A stretch of 60,945 bases of DNA from Clostridia bacterium 41_269 (GCA_001508005.1 LGEZ01000012.1:1-60945), one strand, 5' to 3'. Shown: positions 48,791 to 57,937, counted from the stretch's first letter. Numbers and translations are program-made. Notes: generated from the letters alone by a model not told the origin.

Positions 48791-50063
48791 ATGGATAAAA
48801 CTACAGAGGTTACTGCAAAAAAACTTCCCAATCGATGGTTGATAGTCGTTGCGGGTATTATTATTCAGCTTTGCCTTGGCACACTGTACGCATACAGTGT
48901 ATTCAGAAACCCTTTGATGGAAAAATTCGGCTGGACCATAACAGAAGCATCCATGGCATTTACTATTTGCCTCGTGTTTTTCACCATCGCAATGGTTTTT
49001 GCAGGGCTGTGGCAGGATAAGGTAGGTCCAAGACTTGTAGGTACGGTAGGAGGAATACTTTTGGGCGCTGGCTGCTTACTGGCCAGCCGAACAAATTCTC
49101 TGACCATGCTCTACATTTCTTATGGAGTTATTGCCGGAACTGGTGTAGGATTTGCCTATGTAACCCCAATCGCAACCATTGTTAAGTGGTTCCCCGATAA
49201 AAGGGGCATGATGACAGGATTTGCAGTATTTGGATTTGGTGCGGGTTCTCTGGTTTTTGCACCTCTTGCAGCAAAACTTATTATAAAATATGGAGTTTTA
49301 AACGCATTTGCCATTCTTGGTATTATATTTTTAATTGCAGTTGCAGGATCTGCTCAATTACTACAGAATCCACCTCAGGGCTGGAAGCCTAAAGGTTGGA
49401 ACCCGCCACAAACCGAAGCAAGTGCCAAAGGAATTACGTTGAGAGAAGACTATTCTCCAGGAGAAATGCTCCGCACATTACGTTTTTGGATTGCATGGAC
49501 AATGTATTTTTTAGGAGCTTCAGCAGGATTAATGATTATTTCACAGGCTGCACCTATGGCAGAAGAAATGGTTGGCTTAAGTAAGGAAACAGCGGCAGCA
49601 GCAGTTGGCGTCCTAGCAATTTTCAACGGTCTGGGTAGGCTTTTCTGGGGTGCTGTATCTGACAGAATTGGGAGAAACCTTTCCATATTCCTTATGTTCT
49701 CTGTATACGCTGTAGACCTTTTCTTTGTACTGCCGCATGCAACAACCTATGCCAGTTATGTTGTTGGAATTTGCGCAGCAGCATTTTCCTTTGGAGGATA
49801 CCTGGCATTAATGCCAGCTATAACCGCAGATTACTTTGGAACAAAAAATTTGGGAATAAACTATGGTTGGATGTTTACAGCATACGGAGCAGCAGCTATC
49901 TTCGGACCATTGCTAATTGCACGTATCAAAGAAGCCTCCGGGGGGGTATTCCCAGGCACTATATATCCTAGCAGCGCTGTCACTCATAGGAGTGGGTTTG
50001 ACTGTAATTAACAAAATTATCCAAAATCGTATTTTTCAGCATGAGATTAAAACAGATTCTTAG
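48791..50063 (+). pseudogene. MFS transporter, OxlT (oxalate/formate antiporter) family, frameshifted at the 3' end
   Basis: Eleven membrane helices are encoded in one frame, with MFS loops DKVGPRLVG near 75 and DRIGRNLS near 295. The reading frame then hits a run of seven G (49940-49946) and ends out of frame at 50011 with a hydrophilic tail. Removing one G continues in a frame encoding ALYILAALSLIGVGLTVIN, the missing helix 12, to TAG at 50061-50063 (about 423 aa). ATG 48791 lies eight nt after AAGGAG at the acs stop. Acetate or another monocarboxylate is the likely cargo, inferred from the acs neighbour. Confidence 0.85.
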
Positions 50064-50100
50064 TAAGAGGATAAAGAAATTTTAAAATATAATTTTAATG

Positions 50101-50128
50101 GCCGGTCAAAAACAGACCGGCACTTTTT
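50101..50128 (+). terminator. Terminator of the acs-transporter operon
   Basis: GCCGGTC (50101-50107) and GACCGGC (50115-50121) form a perfect 7-bp stem followed by ACTTTTTG. Confidence 0.8.
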
Positions 50129-50294
50129 GTATATATTCGGTTAATCATGCGGTTTCCCTATGTCTTATTGTATACAAATCATTACTGTATATGAATAATA
50201 GCCCCTAAAAACTCTCATAGGATGCTCTACGCCTATAAAAATTTAAAAAGATATATTCTTTGAAGATAATTCTCTGCTTTTGCAAAAAGTGAAA

Positions 50295-50469
50295 AGCCCT
50301 GCGATAACACAGGGCTAAATAGACAAAAATTCTTTCTAATTCATAATCCCTTTCAACAGCACAACAACACGACCCCTGATAATTTTTTTCCAGCTACAAT
50401 TGCATTAAAATTGCATTATTTTAGGTGTTTTAGAAAGGCTTCCAGGATTTGCAAAACCCCGGAAGCCTT
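50295..50469 (-). terminator. Two hairpins downstream of tRNA-Leu
   Basis: AAGGCTTCC (50435-50443) with GGAAGCCTT (50461-50469) lies 9 nt past the tRNA and probably ends it. A second hairpin, AGCCCTG (50295-50301) with CAGGGCT (50310-50316), has a better T tail on the minus strand (TTTTCACTTTTTG). The remaining sequence between 50130 and 50430 shows nothing else. Confidence 0.55.
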
Positions 50470-50477
50470 GATTTTCT

Positions 50478-50564
50478 TGGTGCGGCAGAAGGGATTTGAA
50501 CCCCCACGGGCGCCAGCCCACTAGACCCTGAACCTAGCGCGTCTGCCAGTTCCGCCACTGCCGC
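50478..50564 (-). tRNA. tRNA-Leu (anticodon CAG)
   Basis: 87 nt class II tRNA with encoded CCA and a long variable arm (TGGGCTGGCGCCC region). Acceptor GCGGCAG pairs with CTGCCGC; anticodon stem CTAGG/TCTAG with loop TTCAGGG giving CAG. Confidence 0.95.
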
Positions 50565-50584
50565 ACTTTAAAACTGCATTTTTT

Positions 50585-50613
50585 ATACTATCATAGTATA
50601 AATTCAATGTCAA
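50585..50613 (-). promoter_or_regulatory. Promoter of tRNA-Leu
   Basis: TTGACA (50613-50608) and TAGTAT (50590-50585) with 17-bp spacing on the minus strand, about 20 nt upstream of the tRNA. Confidence 0.6.
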
Positions 50614-50709
50614 GTAAGCAGGTAAATTCCGCAAAGCAGTCTTTTTTTATTGAATTCACTTTAATCTACTCTAAGGTCTATATCTCATGTTTAAAAAGAT
50701 TATGACTAA

Positions 50710-51126
50710 TTACAAAACATCATCCGCATCTATATGATACTTCTCCACAAAACAGTATAATATATCACCATCGGTGACAATTCCAACTAATTTATCATTT
50801 TCTATAACAGGCAGACATCCAATTTTATGCTTATAAAGTAAACGAGCAGCTTCCTCCACAGATTCATTAGGTGATATAGTTATAACATCTTTTATCATTA
50901 TATCCTTTACTAAAGTTTTTTCAAGAATATCTATATCCATAGAAGCAAGTATCGAAGGGCTCACACTTCTTAAATCCCTATCAGAAACTATTCCCACCAA
51001 AGTTTCCCCATCCACTATTGGAAGATGCCTTATTTTATGAATTTTTACAATTTTTAAAGCATCAAGGACTGTATTATTTGGACTAGCAGTAATAACATTT
51101 TTGGTCATTATATCTCTAACTAACAT
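50710..51126 (-). CDS. CBS-domain pair protein
   Basis: 138 aa consisting of two CBS motifs (VRDIMTKNVITASPNNTV, VKDIMIKDVITISPNESV), each ending with a GIVSDRDL/GIVTDGDI strand. It would bind adenine nucleotides as an energy sensor. No ACT or catalytic domain is attached, unlike AcuB. ATG 51126 follows GGGAGGG; the frame to 51192 lacks a ribosome site. Nearness to acs hints at an AcuB-like role, but that is a guess. Confidence 0.85.
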   Translation of the reverse strand: MLVRDIMTKNVITASPNNTVLDALKIVKIHKIRHLPIVDGETLVGIVSDRDLRSVSPSILASMDIDILEKTLVKDIMIKDVITISPNESVEEAARLLYKHKIGCLPVIENDKLVGIVTDGDILYCFVEKYHIDADDVL

Positions 51127-51225
51127 ATTTTCAAGCCCTCCCCTAAATCCCAAACAATTCCTTCCACAAATTATATTATATATTACCTTCATTAATTTAC
51201 TTTCTTCTGTTTAATAATTTTACTA

Positions 51226-51333
51226 CTAATCTTTCTTTTCATATGTTCCACTTTCACCACAATTGGGGCACTTTCTTGGTTTACACTTTGCTTCACGTTC
51301 ATTTCCGCACTTAGTACAATACCAAACAGCCAA
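51226..51333 (-). CDS. RCKP-type rubredoxin-like mini-protein, 35 aa
   Basis: A tiny frame starting TTG (11 nt after AGGAGG) encodes AVWYCTKCGNE, then KCKPRKCPNCGESG, ending KKD. Two CxxC pairs around RKC and the KCKP signature match RCKP-type rubredoxin-like proteins of anaerobes. It would bind one iron or zinc. The function is unknown, possibly electron transfer or a small zinc ribbon. It is too short for routine gene callers. Confidence 0.75.
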   Translation of the reverse strand: MAVWYCTKCGNEREAKCKPRKCPNCGESGTYEKKD

Positions 51334-51512
51334 AGCTAATTGCACCTCCTATTTTCTTTAAACAATAATAAAATTAATTTCTATATTTCAAAACTTCAAC
51401 ATCCTTCTTGCAGTTCCTTTTAAAAAAAATAAAAATAGGAATTTTAATCTAAAACATAGAATAAAAATAATTTAATTGTCATTAATTGGGTATAATGCGA
51501 GGTGTTTTAACA

Positions 51513-51761
51513 ATGAGCAGATCTTTAAAAAATATTTGGTTTTTAATTTTACTACTTTTTCTAGGAAGTTTATTGGGATTGTTAATCGGGCAAGCTTTAG
51601 GCAGCACCTTCCCTATTTTAAACTACAGTAAAGCAATGGGATTCAGCCCAGTGACTTTTAACTTAATAGTAATCAAACTTACCTTTGGTTTTATATTGAA
51701 CATAAATATTGCTAGTATATTGGGCTTTTTAGTAGGATTGCTTATTTATTCTAGGTTGTAA
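51513..51761 (+). CDS. DUF4321 family small membrane protein
   Basis: 82 aa with two membrane helices (FLILLLFLGSLLGLLIGQAL and a C-terminal hydrophobic stretch) around FNLIVIKLTFGFILNINIAS, typical of DUF4321 proteins of Clostridia. ATG 51513 has GAGGTG eight nt upstream. It is convergent and overlaps the yneA stop by 16 nt. Function unknown. Confidence 0.75.
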   Translation: MSRSLKNIWFLILLLFLGSLLGLLIGQALGSTFPILNYSKAMGFSPVTFNLIVIKLTFGFILNINIASILGFLVGLLIYSRL

Positions 51762-52060
51762 CTTTTATTTATTGTCAAGAAATCTTGAGGATCATCGAGT
51801 ATGGGGACAGCTAACCTCTGCCCAGGATGGATAAATTCCCCATTAAGATGATTTATTTTTTTGATCTCTGAAACAATTTGTCTTATATCAGCATTTCCAT
51901 ATTGGTATTTCTCAGCTATGCCCCAAAGGGTATCTCCTTCATCTACAGTAACAATTATAACATGCCTGTAATTATTATTTTCTGCTTTATCCCAAAGATA
52001 TATTAGGAACAGAGATAAAAATAAGCATAATAATATAACTACCATTATACTATTTCTCAA
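51746..52060 (-). CDS. yneA: YneA-like LysM cell-division suppressor
   Basis: 104 aa: an N-terminal membrane anchor (VVILLCLFLSLFLIYLW) and a C-terminal LysM domain (VDEGDTLWGIAEKY ... IHPGQRLAVP). YneA is the SOS-induced septation inhibitor of Bacillus, divergent from lexA exactly as here. TTG 52060, six nt after GGAGAGG, gives the right length; the frame to 52144 would run through the operator region. Confidence 0.85.
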   Translation of the reverse strand: MRNSIMVVILLCLFLSLFLIYLWDKAENNNYRHVIIVTVDEGDTLWGIAEKYQYGNADIRQIVSEIKKINHLNGEFIHPGQRLAVPILDDPQDFLTINKSYNLE

Positions 52061-52072
52061 TTTTTCCCTCTC

Positions 52073-52152
52073 CAAACATATGTTTGCTGTTTTGGCTTTA
52101 TTATATAAAACATTTGTTTTCTTTTCAAAGCCAATTAAGAACAAACGTTTGC
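52073..52152. promoter_or_regulatory. Three LexA (SOS) operator-like boxes in the yneA-lexA gap
   Basis: CAAACATATGTTTG (52073-52086), AAAACATTTGTTTT (52107-52120) and GAACAAACGTTTGC (52139-52152) all fit the Gram-positive pattern GAAC-N4-GTTC with relaxed outer bases. The first overlaps the yneA ribosome-site region and the third overlaps the lexA -35 box, so LexA could repress both genes. Confidence 0.75.
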
Positions 52153-52177
52153 TGTCTAGAGTAATTTTTAGTATAAT
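52149..52177 (+). promoter_or_regulatory. Promoter of lexA
   Basis: TTGCTG (52149-52154) and TATAAT (52172-52177) have 17-bp spacing, with the -35 box overlapping the third SOS box. Confidence 0.7.
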
Positions 52178-52203
52178 AGTTAAAAAAATGAGGTGGTTTT
52201 CTA

Positions 52204-52845
52204 ATGAATTCAGATTTAACCCATATTCAGAAAAAAATTTTAAACTTTATAATAGATGAAATAGAACAAAAAGGATATCCTCCATCAGTGAGGGAAATTG
52301 GAAAAGCTGTTGGCTTAAAATCAAGCTCAACAGTTCATAATCATTTAACCAAACTTGAAAAGAAAGGCTATTTGAGAAGGGACCCTTCCAAACCAAGGGC
52401 AATTGAGGTGTTAATAAAAAACGCTGATAAAGCAGCAATAAATGACAGAAACTCAGATATCAAATCAAACATTATTCATGTTCCCATAGTGGGAAGAATT
52501 ACTGCTGGTGAACCCATCTTTGCGGATGAAAACATTGAAGACTATTTTTCTCTTCCTAGTCATTTTTTAGGTAACAGTGAAAATATTTTCATGCTTAAAG
52601 TCAAAGGTAACAGTATGATTGAAGCGGGAATTTTTGACGGCGATATCATAATAGTTAGAAAGCAAAATTATGCAGATAACGGTGATATTGTAGTTGCACT
52701 AATAGAAAATGAAGCAACCGTTAAAAGATTTTATAAAGAAAAAGATTTCATAAGACTTCAACCAGAAAATCGTTATATGGAGCCTATATTTTTAAAAAAA
52801 GTGATGATATTAGGCAAAGTACTTGGACTTATAAGAAAATATTAG
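52204..52845 (+). CDS. lexA: SOS repressor LexA
   Basis: 213 aa. The N-terminal winged HTH ([19 protein letters not shown]) and C-terminal S24 autoprotease are complete: Ala-Gly cleavage site in RITAGEPIF near 98, Ser in [14 protein letters not shown] near 136, Lys in NEATVKRF near 175. GAGGTGGTTTTCTA precedes the ATG. Confidence 0.96.
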   Translation: MNSDLTHIQKKILNFIIDEIEQKGYPPSVREIGKAVGLKSSSTVHNHLTKLEKKGYLRRDPSKPRAIEVLIKNADKAAINDRNSDIKSNIIHVPIVGRITAGEPIFADENIEDYFSLPSHFLGNSENIFMLKVKGNSMIEAGIFDGDIIIVRKQNYADNGDIVVALIENEATVKRFYKEKDFIRLQPENRYMEPIFLKKVMILGKVLGLIRKY

Positions 52846-52899
52846 AGAAAAAATGTTATTGAGAATAAGACAAATATATTAATCTTTTAAACTAATCTT

Positions 52900-54231
52900 T
52901 TAAAATTTGTGAAGATAGTTTTCAATTTCCCACGGATGTACTTCCTTTGAGTAAGAGTTCCACTCTTGAATTTTAATTTTAAAATAACTTTCTACTAGAT
53001 GCTCTCCCAAACCACTTTTCAAGTATTTATCAGACATTAATGTTATGAGGGCCTGTTCTAAATTTTTGGGAAGCTGAAATTCATCATTAAAATTATAAAA
53101 CTCTGAACATGAATCATCTATATTTTCATTGGGTTTAGGTGGATTAATCCTTTCCTCTATGCCTCTAATTCCCGCTCTAACGGCTGCTGCTATAGTTAAA
53201 TAGGGATTGCATGAAGGATCTGGGCTTCGCCATTCTATAAAACTTTCTCCTAAATTTTTTAAGGGAATTTTTATAAAAGATTTATTAGAGTAATATGACC
53301 AACTCATACAACGGGGAGTATCGTTATCACCCCATAGCCTTTTATATGAATTTATAGTGGGATTTGCAAGGGCAGTTAGAGAACGAGCATGTTTAAATAT
53401 GCCACCCATAAAATAAGCCATGTCATTATTACTTTCCCCTTCTAATCCCGCCTCTTGAATAAATAACTTTTTATTATTTTTGAATAAGTAGAAACGCAGA
53501 TGCATTCCCGATCCAGAAAGTCCTTTTATTGGTTTTGGCATAAATGTTGCATGAAGCCCATGACGTTGGGCAATGGTTCTTATTACAAATTTATATGTGA
53601 CAATATTATCTGCAGCAGAAAGTGCATCACTTGGTTTAAAAACTATTTCATGCTGTCCAGGGGATTTTTCATGATGCGAAGTTTCAACATCTATTCCCAT
53701 ATCTTGAAGGGTAATAATCATATCCCTTCGGGCGTTTTCCCCTAAATCCAAAGGAGTAAGATCAAAATGCTCTCCTTTATCATGAGTTTCTGTTGTTGGT
53801 TTCCCATGCTCATCAACTAAAAAAAGAAAAAATTCTGCTTCTGGACCAATATGTATGGAATAGCCCCTCTCTTGAGCTTCCCCAAGAATTCTTTGGAGCA
53901 CTGATCTTGTACAGCATTTTGCTGGTTCCCCGTTCTCATCATAAAGACTGCAAATAAGTCTTGCTACTGCTCCTTCTTGAGGTCTCCATGGAAATGTTAC
54001 AAAAGTTGAAGGATCTGGAAACAAAAATAGATTTTTTTCGGTTTTTAAACAATATTTATTGACTGAAGAACCATCAATAACAATTTTACCATCGAGAGCT
54101 TTTTCCAGCTGGTTAACTGTCACCGCTACATTTTTTAAGGTTCCCAGTATATCCGTGAATTGGAGTCTTATAAACCTTACATCCCTATCGTCTGCTGCCT
54201 GTAAAATCTTGCCCTTCTCTTCGGCATTCAC
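52900..54231 (-). CDS. glnA: Glutamine synthetase family protein with a divergent active site
   Basis: 443 aa of the type I GS fold. Conserved metal and ammonia-site blocks are present: IGPEAEFFLF near 125, HHEKSPGQHEI near 185, ATFMPKPI and GSGMH near 235-245, SPDPSCNPYL near 340. Usual KRLVPGYEAP is KRLWGDNDTP, NRS is NKS, IRIP is IKIP and the DGSSI-x-ESDM loop reads DGSSVNKYCLKTEKN. It may be a gamma-glutamyl ligase with another acceptor, or an altered GS. It lies in the B. subtilis ynbB-glnRA position, but glnR is absent. Confidence 0.85.
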   Translation of the reverse strand: MNAEEKGKILQAADDRDVRFIRLQFTDILGTLKNVAVTVNQLEKALDGKIVIDGSSVNKYCLKTEKNLFLFPDPSTFVTFPWRPQEGAVARLICSLYDENGEPAKCCTRSVLQRILGEAQERGYSIHIGPEAEFFLFLVDEHGKPTTETHDKGEHFDLTPLDLGENARRDMIITLQDMGIDVETSHHEKSPGQHEIVFKPSDALSAADNIVTYKFVIRTIAQRHGLHATFMPKPIKGLSGSGMHLRFYLFKNNKKLFIQEAGLEGESNNDMAYFMGGIFKHARSLTALANPTINSYKRLWGDNDTPRCMSWSYYSNKSFIKIPLKNLGESFIEWRSPDPSCNPYLTIAAAVRAGIRGIEERINPPKPNENIDDSCSEFYNFNDEFQLPKNLEQALITLMSDKYLKSGLGEHLVESYFKIKIQEWNSYSKEVHPWEIENYLHKF

Positions 54232-54259
54232 TTAACCCAAATCTCCTTTCAACTATGTT

Positions 54260-55492
54260 TTATTTTTTTATTTTCTCAAATAATTTTTCAGTAGTTTTGT
54301 TAATTATTATTTTTGTATACTCGTATGAAATACCTCCCTGAAGGTATAACCAATACGGAGGTTTAACTGGAGCATCTGCGCTTAATTCAATAGATGATCC
54401 CTGAATAAATGTTCCCCCAGCCATAATTATTTTATCTCTATAACCAGGAAGCCATGATGCCTCAGGAACTGCCATAGAATCTACGGGAGAAAATCTCTGC
54501 AAATAATGGCAGAAATTTTCTAAAAGTTCCTGATCGTTAAATTTAATAGCTTGAACTATATCAGTACGATATTCGTCATATCTTGGACTTACTTCAAAAC
54601 CCAACTTTTCATAAAGACAAGCAGTATATATTGCACCTTTTAAAGCTTCTGTTACCACAAGGGGAGCCATAAAAAACCCTTGAAACAGCAGGCGGGGATC
54701 TGTCAGGCTTGCACCTATTGAACTTCCCAAACCCGGTGCTGTTAGGGATGATGCAACTTTTTCAATTAACTCTTGCTTTCCTACAACATAACCACCAGTT
54801 GGGGCTAAACTTCCACCAGGATTTTTAATTAATGAACCAACAACCAAATCTGCTCCTACTTCTGTGGGTTCTTTGTTTTCTACAAATTCTCCATAACAGT
54901 TGTCCACCAGACATACAATATTTTGGTTAAAATCTTTGACCGTTTTTACTATGGATTCTATTTTTTTTATACTGAGTGAAGGTCGATTTTGATATCCCCT
55001 GGAACGCTGAATTAATACTAATTTTGTCCTAGAAGAAAGTGCACATTTTAAATTTTCTAAATCAGGCAAACCTTCTGATGTAAGGGGAATTTCTTTATAT
55101 AAAATATTAAAATCCTTCAACAGACCGGCATTACGCTCATAAATGCCCAGTGCATTACTTAAAGTATCATAAGGAGTTCCTGTTGCCGAAATAATTTCCT
55201 CACCTGGCCTGACTATACCCATTATAGATTTAACAATGGCATGAGTGCCTGAAACAAATTGCGTCCTTACAACAGCATCTTCTCCTTTAAATACCTTAGC
55301 ATAAAGGCTGTCAAGTTTTTCTCTGCTTAAATCCCCATATCCATATCCTGTTGATCCATAAAAACAGCTTTCAGAAATATTTAATTCTCTAAAAGCATTT
55401 AGTACTTTCTCATGATTAAAACTGCTGATTTTATTAAGCTTTAAAAATAAATGTGTTATTTCATTTTCTACTTCTTCAAAAAGTTTTTGCAT
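54260..55492 (-). CDS. YnbB-type PLP enzyme (methionine gamma-lyase family, 'aluminium resistance protein')
   Basis: 410-aa fold-type I PLP enzyme. TQFVSGTHAI near 77, CLVDNCYGEFVE near 198 and SLIKNPGGSLAPTGGYVVG near 222 with the Schiff-base Lys. The family is annotated from an aluminium-resistance phenotype; its true reaction is not settled. It lies between spoVK and glnA, as ynbB does in B. subtilis. Confidence 0.9.
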   Translation of the reverse strand: MQKLFEEVENEITHLFLKLNKISSFNHEKVLNAFRELNISESCFYGSTGYGYGDLSREKLDSLYAKVFKGEDAVVRTQFVSGTHAIVKSIMGIVRPGEEIISATGTPYDTLSNALGIYERNAGLLKDFNILYKEIPLTSEGLPDLENLKCALSSRTKLVLIQRSRGYQNRPSLSIKKIESIVKTVKDFNQNIVCLVDNCYGEFVENKEPTEVGADLVVGSLIKNPGGSLAPTGGYVVGKQELIEKVASSLTAPGLGSSIGASLTDPRLLFQGFFMAPLVVTEALKGAIYTACLYEKLGFEVSPRYDEYRTDIVQAIKFNDQELLENFCHYLQRFSPVDSMAVPEASWLPGYRDKIIMAGGTFIQGSSIELSADAPVKPPYWLYLQGGISYEYTKIIINKTTEKLFEKIKK

Positions 55493-55497
55493 AAAAG

Positions 55498-56490
55498 CTA
55501 ATTACCCCCTGAGGCTGCAGATTTTTTTGCTTCGAAAATTTTAATAACATTATTGTCGTTGTTATTATTTATTTTAGAAGTTAAATCTTCAATATCGCAA
55601 GCTTTTAAATATATTAACTGCTCTCTAGAAAAATTATTTTCATGAATTAATCTTAAGGCTTGTGCACGTATAGATTTTTCTATAATGTTTCTTGCAAGAC
55701 GTGCATTACCCTCATAGCAGTGGCCAATGCTCACTGCATTTCTGATAGCATTTTTCAGCTTTATCTCTGCCTCGGCTGTTAGGCAGTACTGTCTTTCTTC
55801 TAACATCATCTTTGCTATTTTTAACAGCTCTTCTACTGTATAGTCAGAAAATTCCAGCTGAATGGGAAATCTCGATCTCAAGCCAGGATTGCTATTTAAA
55901 AATAATTCCATTTCAACTTTATAACCTGCCAAAATCAAAACAAAATCATTGCGATAATCTTCCATTGCTTTAACCAGGACATCTATGGCTTCTTTCCCAA
56001 AATCCTTAACTCCTCCCCTTGCCAGAGAGTAAGCTTCATCAATAAAAAGTACTCCCCCTAAACTTTTTCTAACTTGCTCCCTTGTCTTCTGTGCTGTATG
56101 CCCAACATACTCTCCCACCAAATCAGCTCTTTCAACTTCATTTACATCTCCCTTTTCCAAAATACCAAGCTCTTTAAAAAGTTTCCCCATTAATCGTGCC
56201 ACTGTAGTCTTACCCGTTCCTGGATTTCCTTTAAAAATCATATGAAAAACCATTGGTTCCGTAGCCAATCCCTCTAATTCTCTTTTCTTTTGAATTTTAA
56301 CAAAAGCAATAATTTCTTCCACCAACTCCTTAATATTTCCTAAACCTACAAGCTTTTTAAATTCTTTAATACTTTCGAGTCCTGCTGTTATATGTGAAGA
56401 ATTTTTATTTTTGTTAAAAATACTTTGCTTTAAGCAATGCTCATTAATTTCTTTCTTAGCGGAATTTACAAAGTTAAAATGTATCTTCAA
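55498..56490 (-). CDS. spoVK: Stage V sporulation protein K (AAA ATPase)
   Basis: 330 aa CbbX-like AAA+ protein with Walker A GNPGTGKTTVARL near 92, Walker B GGVLFIDEAYSL near 148 and LRSRFPIQLEF near 208. SpoVK is required for spore maturation. TTG start after GGGGAG. The C-terminus has a low-complexity NNNNDNN stretch coded by repeated AAT/AAC, a possible slippage site. Confidence 0.92.
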   Translation of the reverse strand: MKIHFNFVNSAKKEINEHCLKQSIFNKNKNSSHITAGLESIKEFKKLVGLGNIKELVEEIIAFVKIQKKRELEGLATEPMVFHMIFKGNPGTGKTTVARLMGKLFKELGILEKGDVNEVERADLVGEYVGHTAQKTREQVRKSLGGVLFIDEAYSLARGGVKDFGKEAIDVLVKAMEDYRNDFVLILAGYKVEMELFLNSNPGLRSRFPIQLEFSDYTVEELLKIAKMMLEERQYCLTAEAEIKLKNAIRNAVSIGHCYEGNARLARNIIEKSIRAQALRLIHENNFSREQLIYLKACDIEDLTSKINNNNDNNVIKIFEAKKSAASGGN

Positions 56491-56583
56491 TGTTTTTCAC
56501 TCCCCACGAAAAAATAGAAAACAATAAAATATCTAAATAATATTTTATGAAACCATTAATACTTCAGTGCTTGACTGCAATAA

Positions 56584-56620
56584 AATTAAAAAACTCTCTA
56601 GATAAACTCTGGAGAGTTTT
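56584..56620 (-). terminator. Terminator after hfq
   Basis: AAAACTCTC (56590-56598) and GAGAGTTTT (56612-56620) form a 9-bp stem followed on the minus strand by TTTTTTAATTTTATT. Confidence 0.8.
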
Positions 56621-56622
56621 AG

Positions 56623-56637
56623 ATTATTATTATTATT
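56623..56637. repeat. (ATT)5 trinucleotide microsatellite
   Basis: Five tandem ATT units lie between the hfq stop and its terminator. Non-coding, and potentially unstable without mismatch repair. Confidence 0.75.
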
Positions 56638-56656
56638 ATCTTCTATGCTATCTCTA

Positions 56657-56902
56657 CTATTCTTTATTATTTTCTCCTTCAGGTAGAAGACTGACATTTC
56701 GTGAAGGTACAATGGTGGAAATAGCATGTTTATAAACCATTTGCTGCTTTCCTTCTACTTCTAGAACTACTGTAAAATTATCAAAAGCTTTTATTACTCC
56801 TCTCAATTGGTAACCATTAATCAAGAACAGCGTTACAGACTGACTTTCTTTTCTAAGTTGATTTAAAAAAGAATCTTGAAGGTTAATTTGATTCTTAGTC
56901 AT
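56657..56902 (-). CDS. hfq: RNA chaperone Hfq
   Basis: 81 aa Sm-like hexameric RNA-binding protein. [13 protein letters not shown] at the N-terminus, Sm1 [25 protein letters not shown]-type segment and Sm2 [11 protein letters not shown] 56902, ten nt after GGAGG, gives the normal N-terminus. Standard place between miaA and spoVK. Confidence 0.96.
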   Translation of the reverse strand: MTKNQINLQDSFLNQLRKESQSVTLFLINGYQLRGVIKAFDNFTVVLEVEGKQQMVYKHAISTIVPSRNVSLLPEGENNKE

Positions 56903-56962
56903 CCTACATGTACCTCCATTTTTTTTCTCTCTACCAATAAGGGCAGGCATTTATATTCTATA

Positions 56963-57919
56963 CTAATTTAATTTTATTTGCAATCGCTGGCGAATATGTG
57001 TTCCAATTGCTTTAGCTAATTCCTGCAGATTTGAATAATCATCTACATTAAACCACACAATATTTTTATCTCTTTTAAACCATGTAAGCTGACGCTTAGC
57101 ATAATTTCTAGTTTCTTTCTTTATCAACTCTATACATGTATTAATATCATATTTTCCTTCCAAAAAACCCAAAACCTGCTTATAACCCAACCCTTGAGCC
57201 CAGTTATAATTAGTTTTATATCCTCTTTTTACGAGAGATTTAACTTCATCTATTAAACCTTCTTCTATCATTTTATCTACTCTTTTTTCTATTTCTGAAT
57301 AAAGTTTTTTTCTTTCCATATATAAACCCACAGAAGCTGTCCTATAACATGATTTATTTTTGCTCTCTGAATCCGAAATTCGTTTTCCAGTTAAGTAAAA
57401 AAATTCTAAAGCCCTGATTATTCTTTTTATATCATTAGGATGTATTTTTTCAGAAGCTTTAGGGTCTATGGAAACTAGTTTTTTATATAGATACATATTC
57501 CCTTTTTCCTCGGCTTCTCTCATCAATTCTAAGCGCAGCTCTTCATTAAAAGATTTCTTTGGAAATTCATATCCATAAACAATTGCGTTGTAATATAATC
57601 CTGTTCCACCAACTAATATGGGAAGCTTTCCGCGGTTATGTATCTCTCTAATTATTTTTTTAGCTTCCCGTTGGAAATCTGCCACGTTGTAGTTAATATC
57701 AGGAGTAACAATATCAATCATATGATGTGCTATATATCTTCCACTTTTTGCATAGCATTCTTCCTTTTTAATTTTTGCGGTCCCAATATTTAAGCCTATG
57801 TATACCTGCATTGAATCAACAGAAACAATTTCTCCATCAAGCATATCAGCTACCTCTAAGGCAACTTTAGATTTTCCAGTAGCTGTGGGACCAACTATAG
57901 CCCCTATTGGTATGCTCAT
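56963..57919 (-). CDS. miaA: tRNA dimethylallyltransferase
   Basis: Prenylates A37 of UNN-decoding tRNAs. P-loop IVGPTATGKSKVAL at residue 8, SVDSMQVYIGLNIGTAK near 34, VGGTGLYYNAIVYG near 98, and the C-terminal RNYAKRQLTWFKRD near 275. 318 aa. It starts 18 nt after the (frame-corrected) mutL stop. Confidence 0.96.
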   Translation of the reverse strand: MSIPIGAIVGPTATGKSKVALEVADMLDGEIVSVDSMQVYIGLNIGTAKIKKEECYAKSGRYIAHHMIDIVTPDINYNVADFQREAKKIIREIHNRGKLPILVGGTGLYYNAIVYGYEFPKKSFNEELRLELMREAEEKGNMYLYKKLVSIDPKASEKIHPNDIKRIIRALEFFYLTGKRISDSESKNKSCYRTASVGLYMERKKLYSEIEKRVDKMIEEGLIDEVKSLVKRGYKTNYNWAQGLGYKQVLGFLEGKYDINTCIELIKKETRNYAKRQLTWFKRDKNIVWFNVDDYSNLQELAKAIGTHIRQRLQIKLN

Positions 57920-57937
57920 TTTTTTACACCACCGACA

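Noticed and set aside
56545-56735. Overlapping short frames on both strands near the hfq terminator
   Set aside because: They are built from the (ATT)5 repeat and terminator, giving poly-Asn or poly-Tyr peptides, and have no conserved content.
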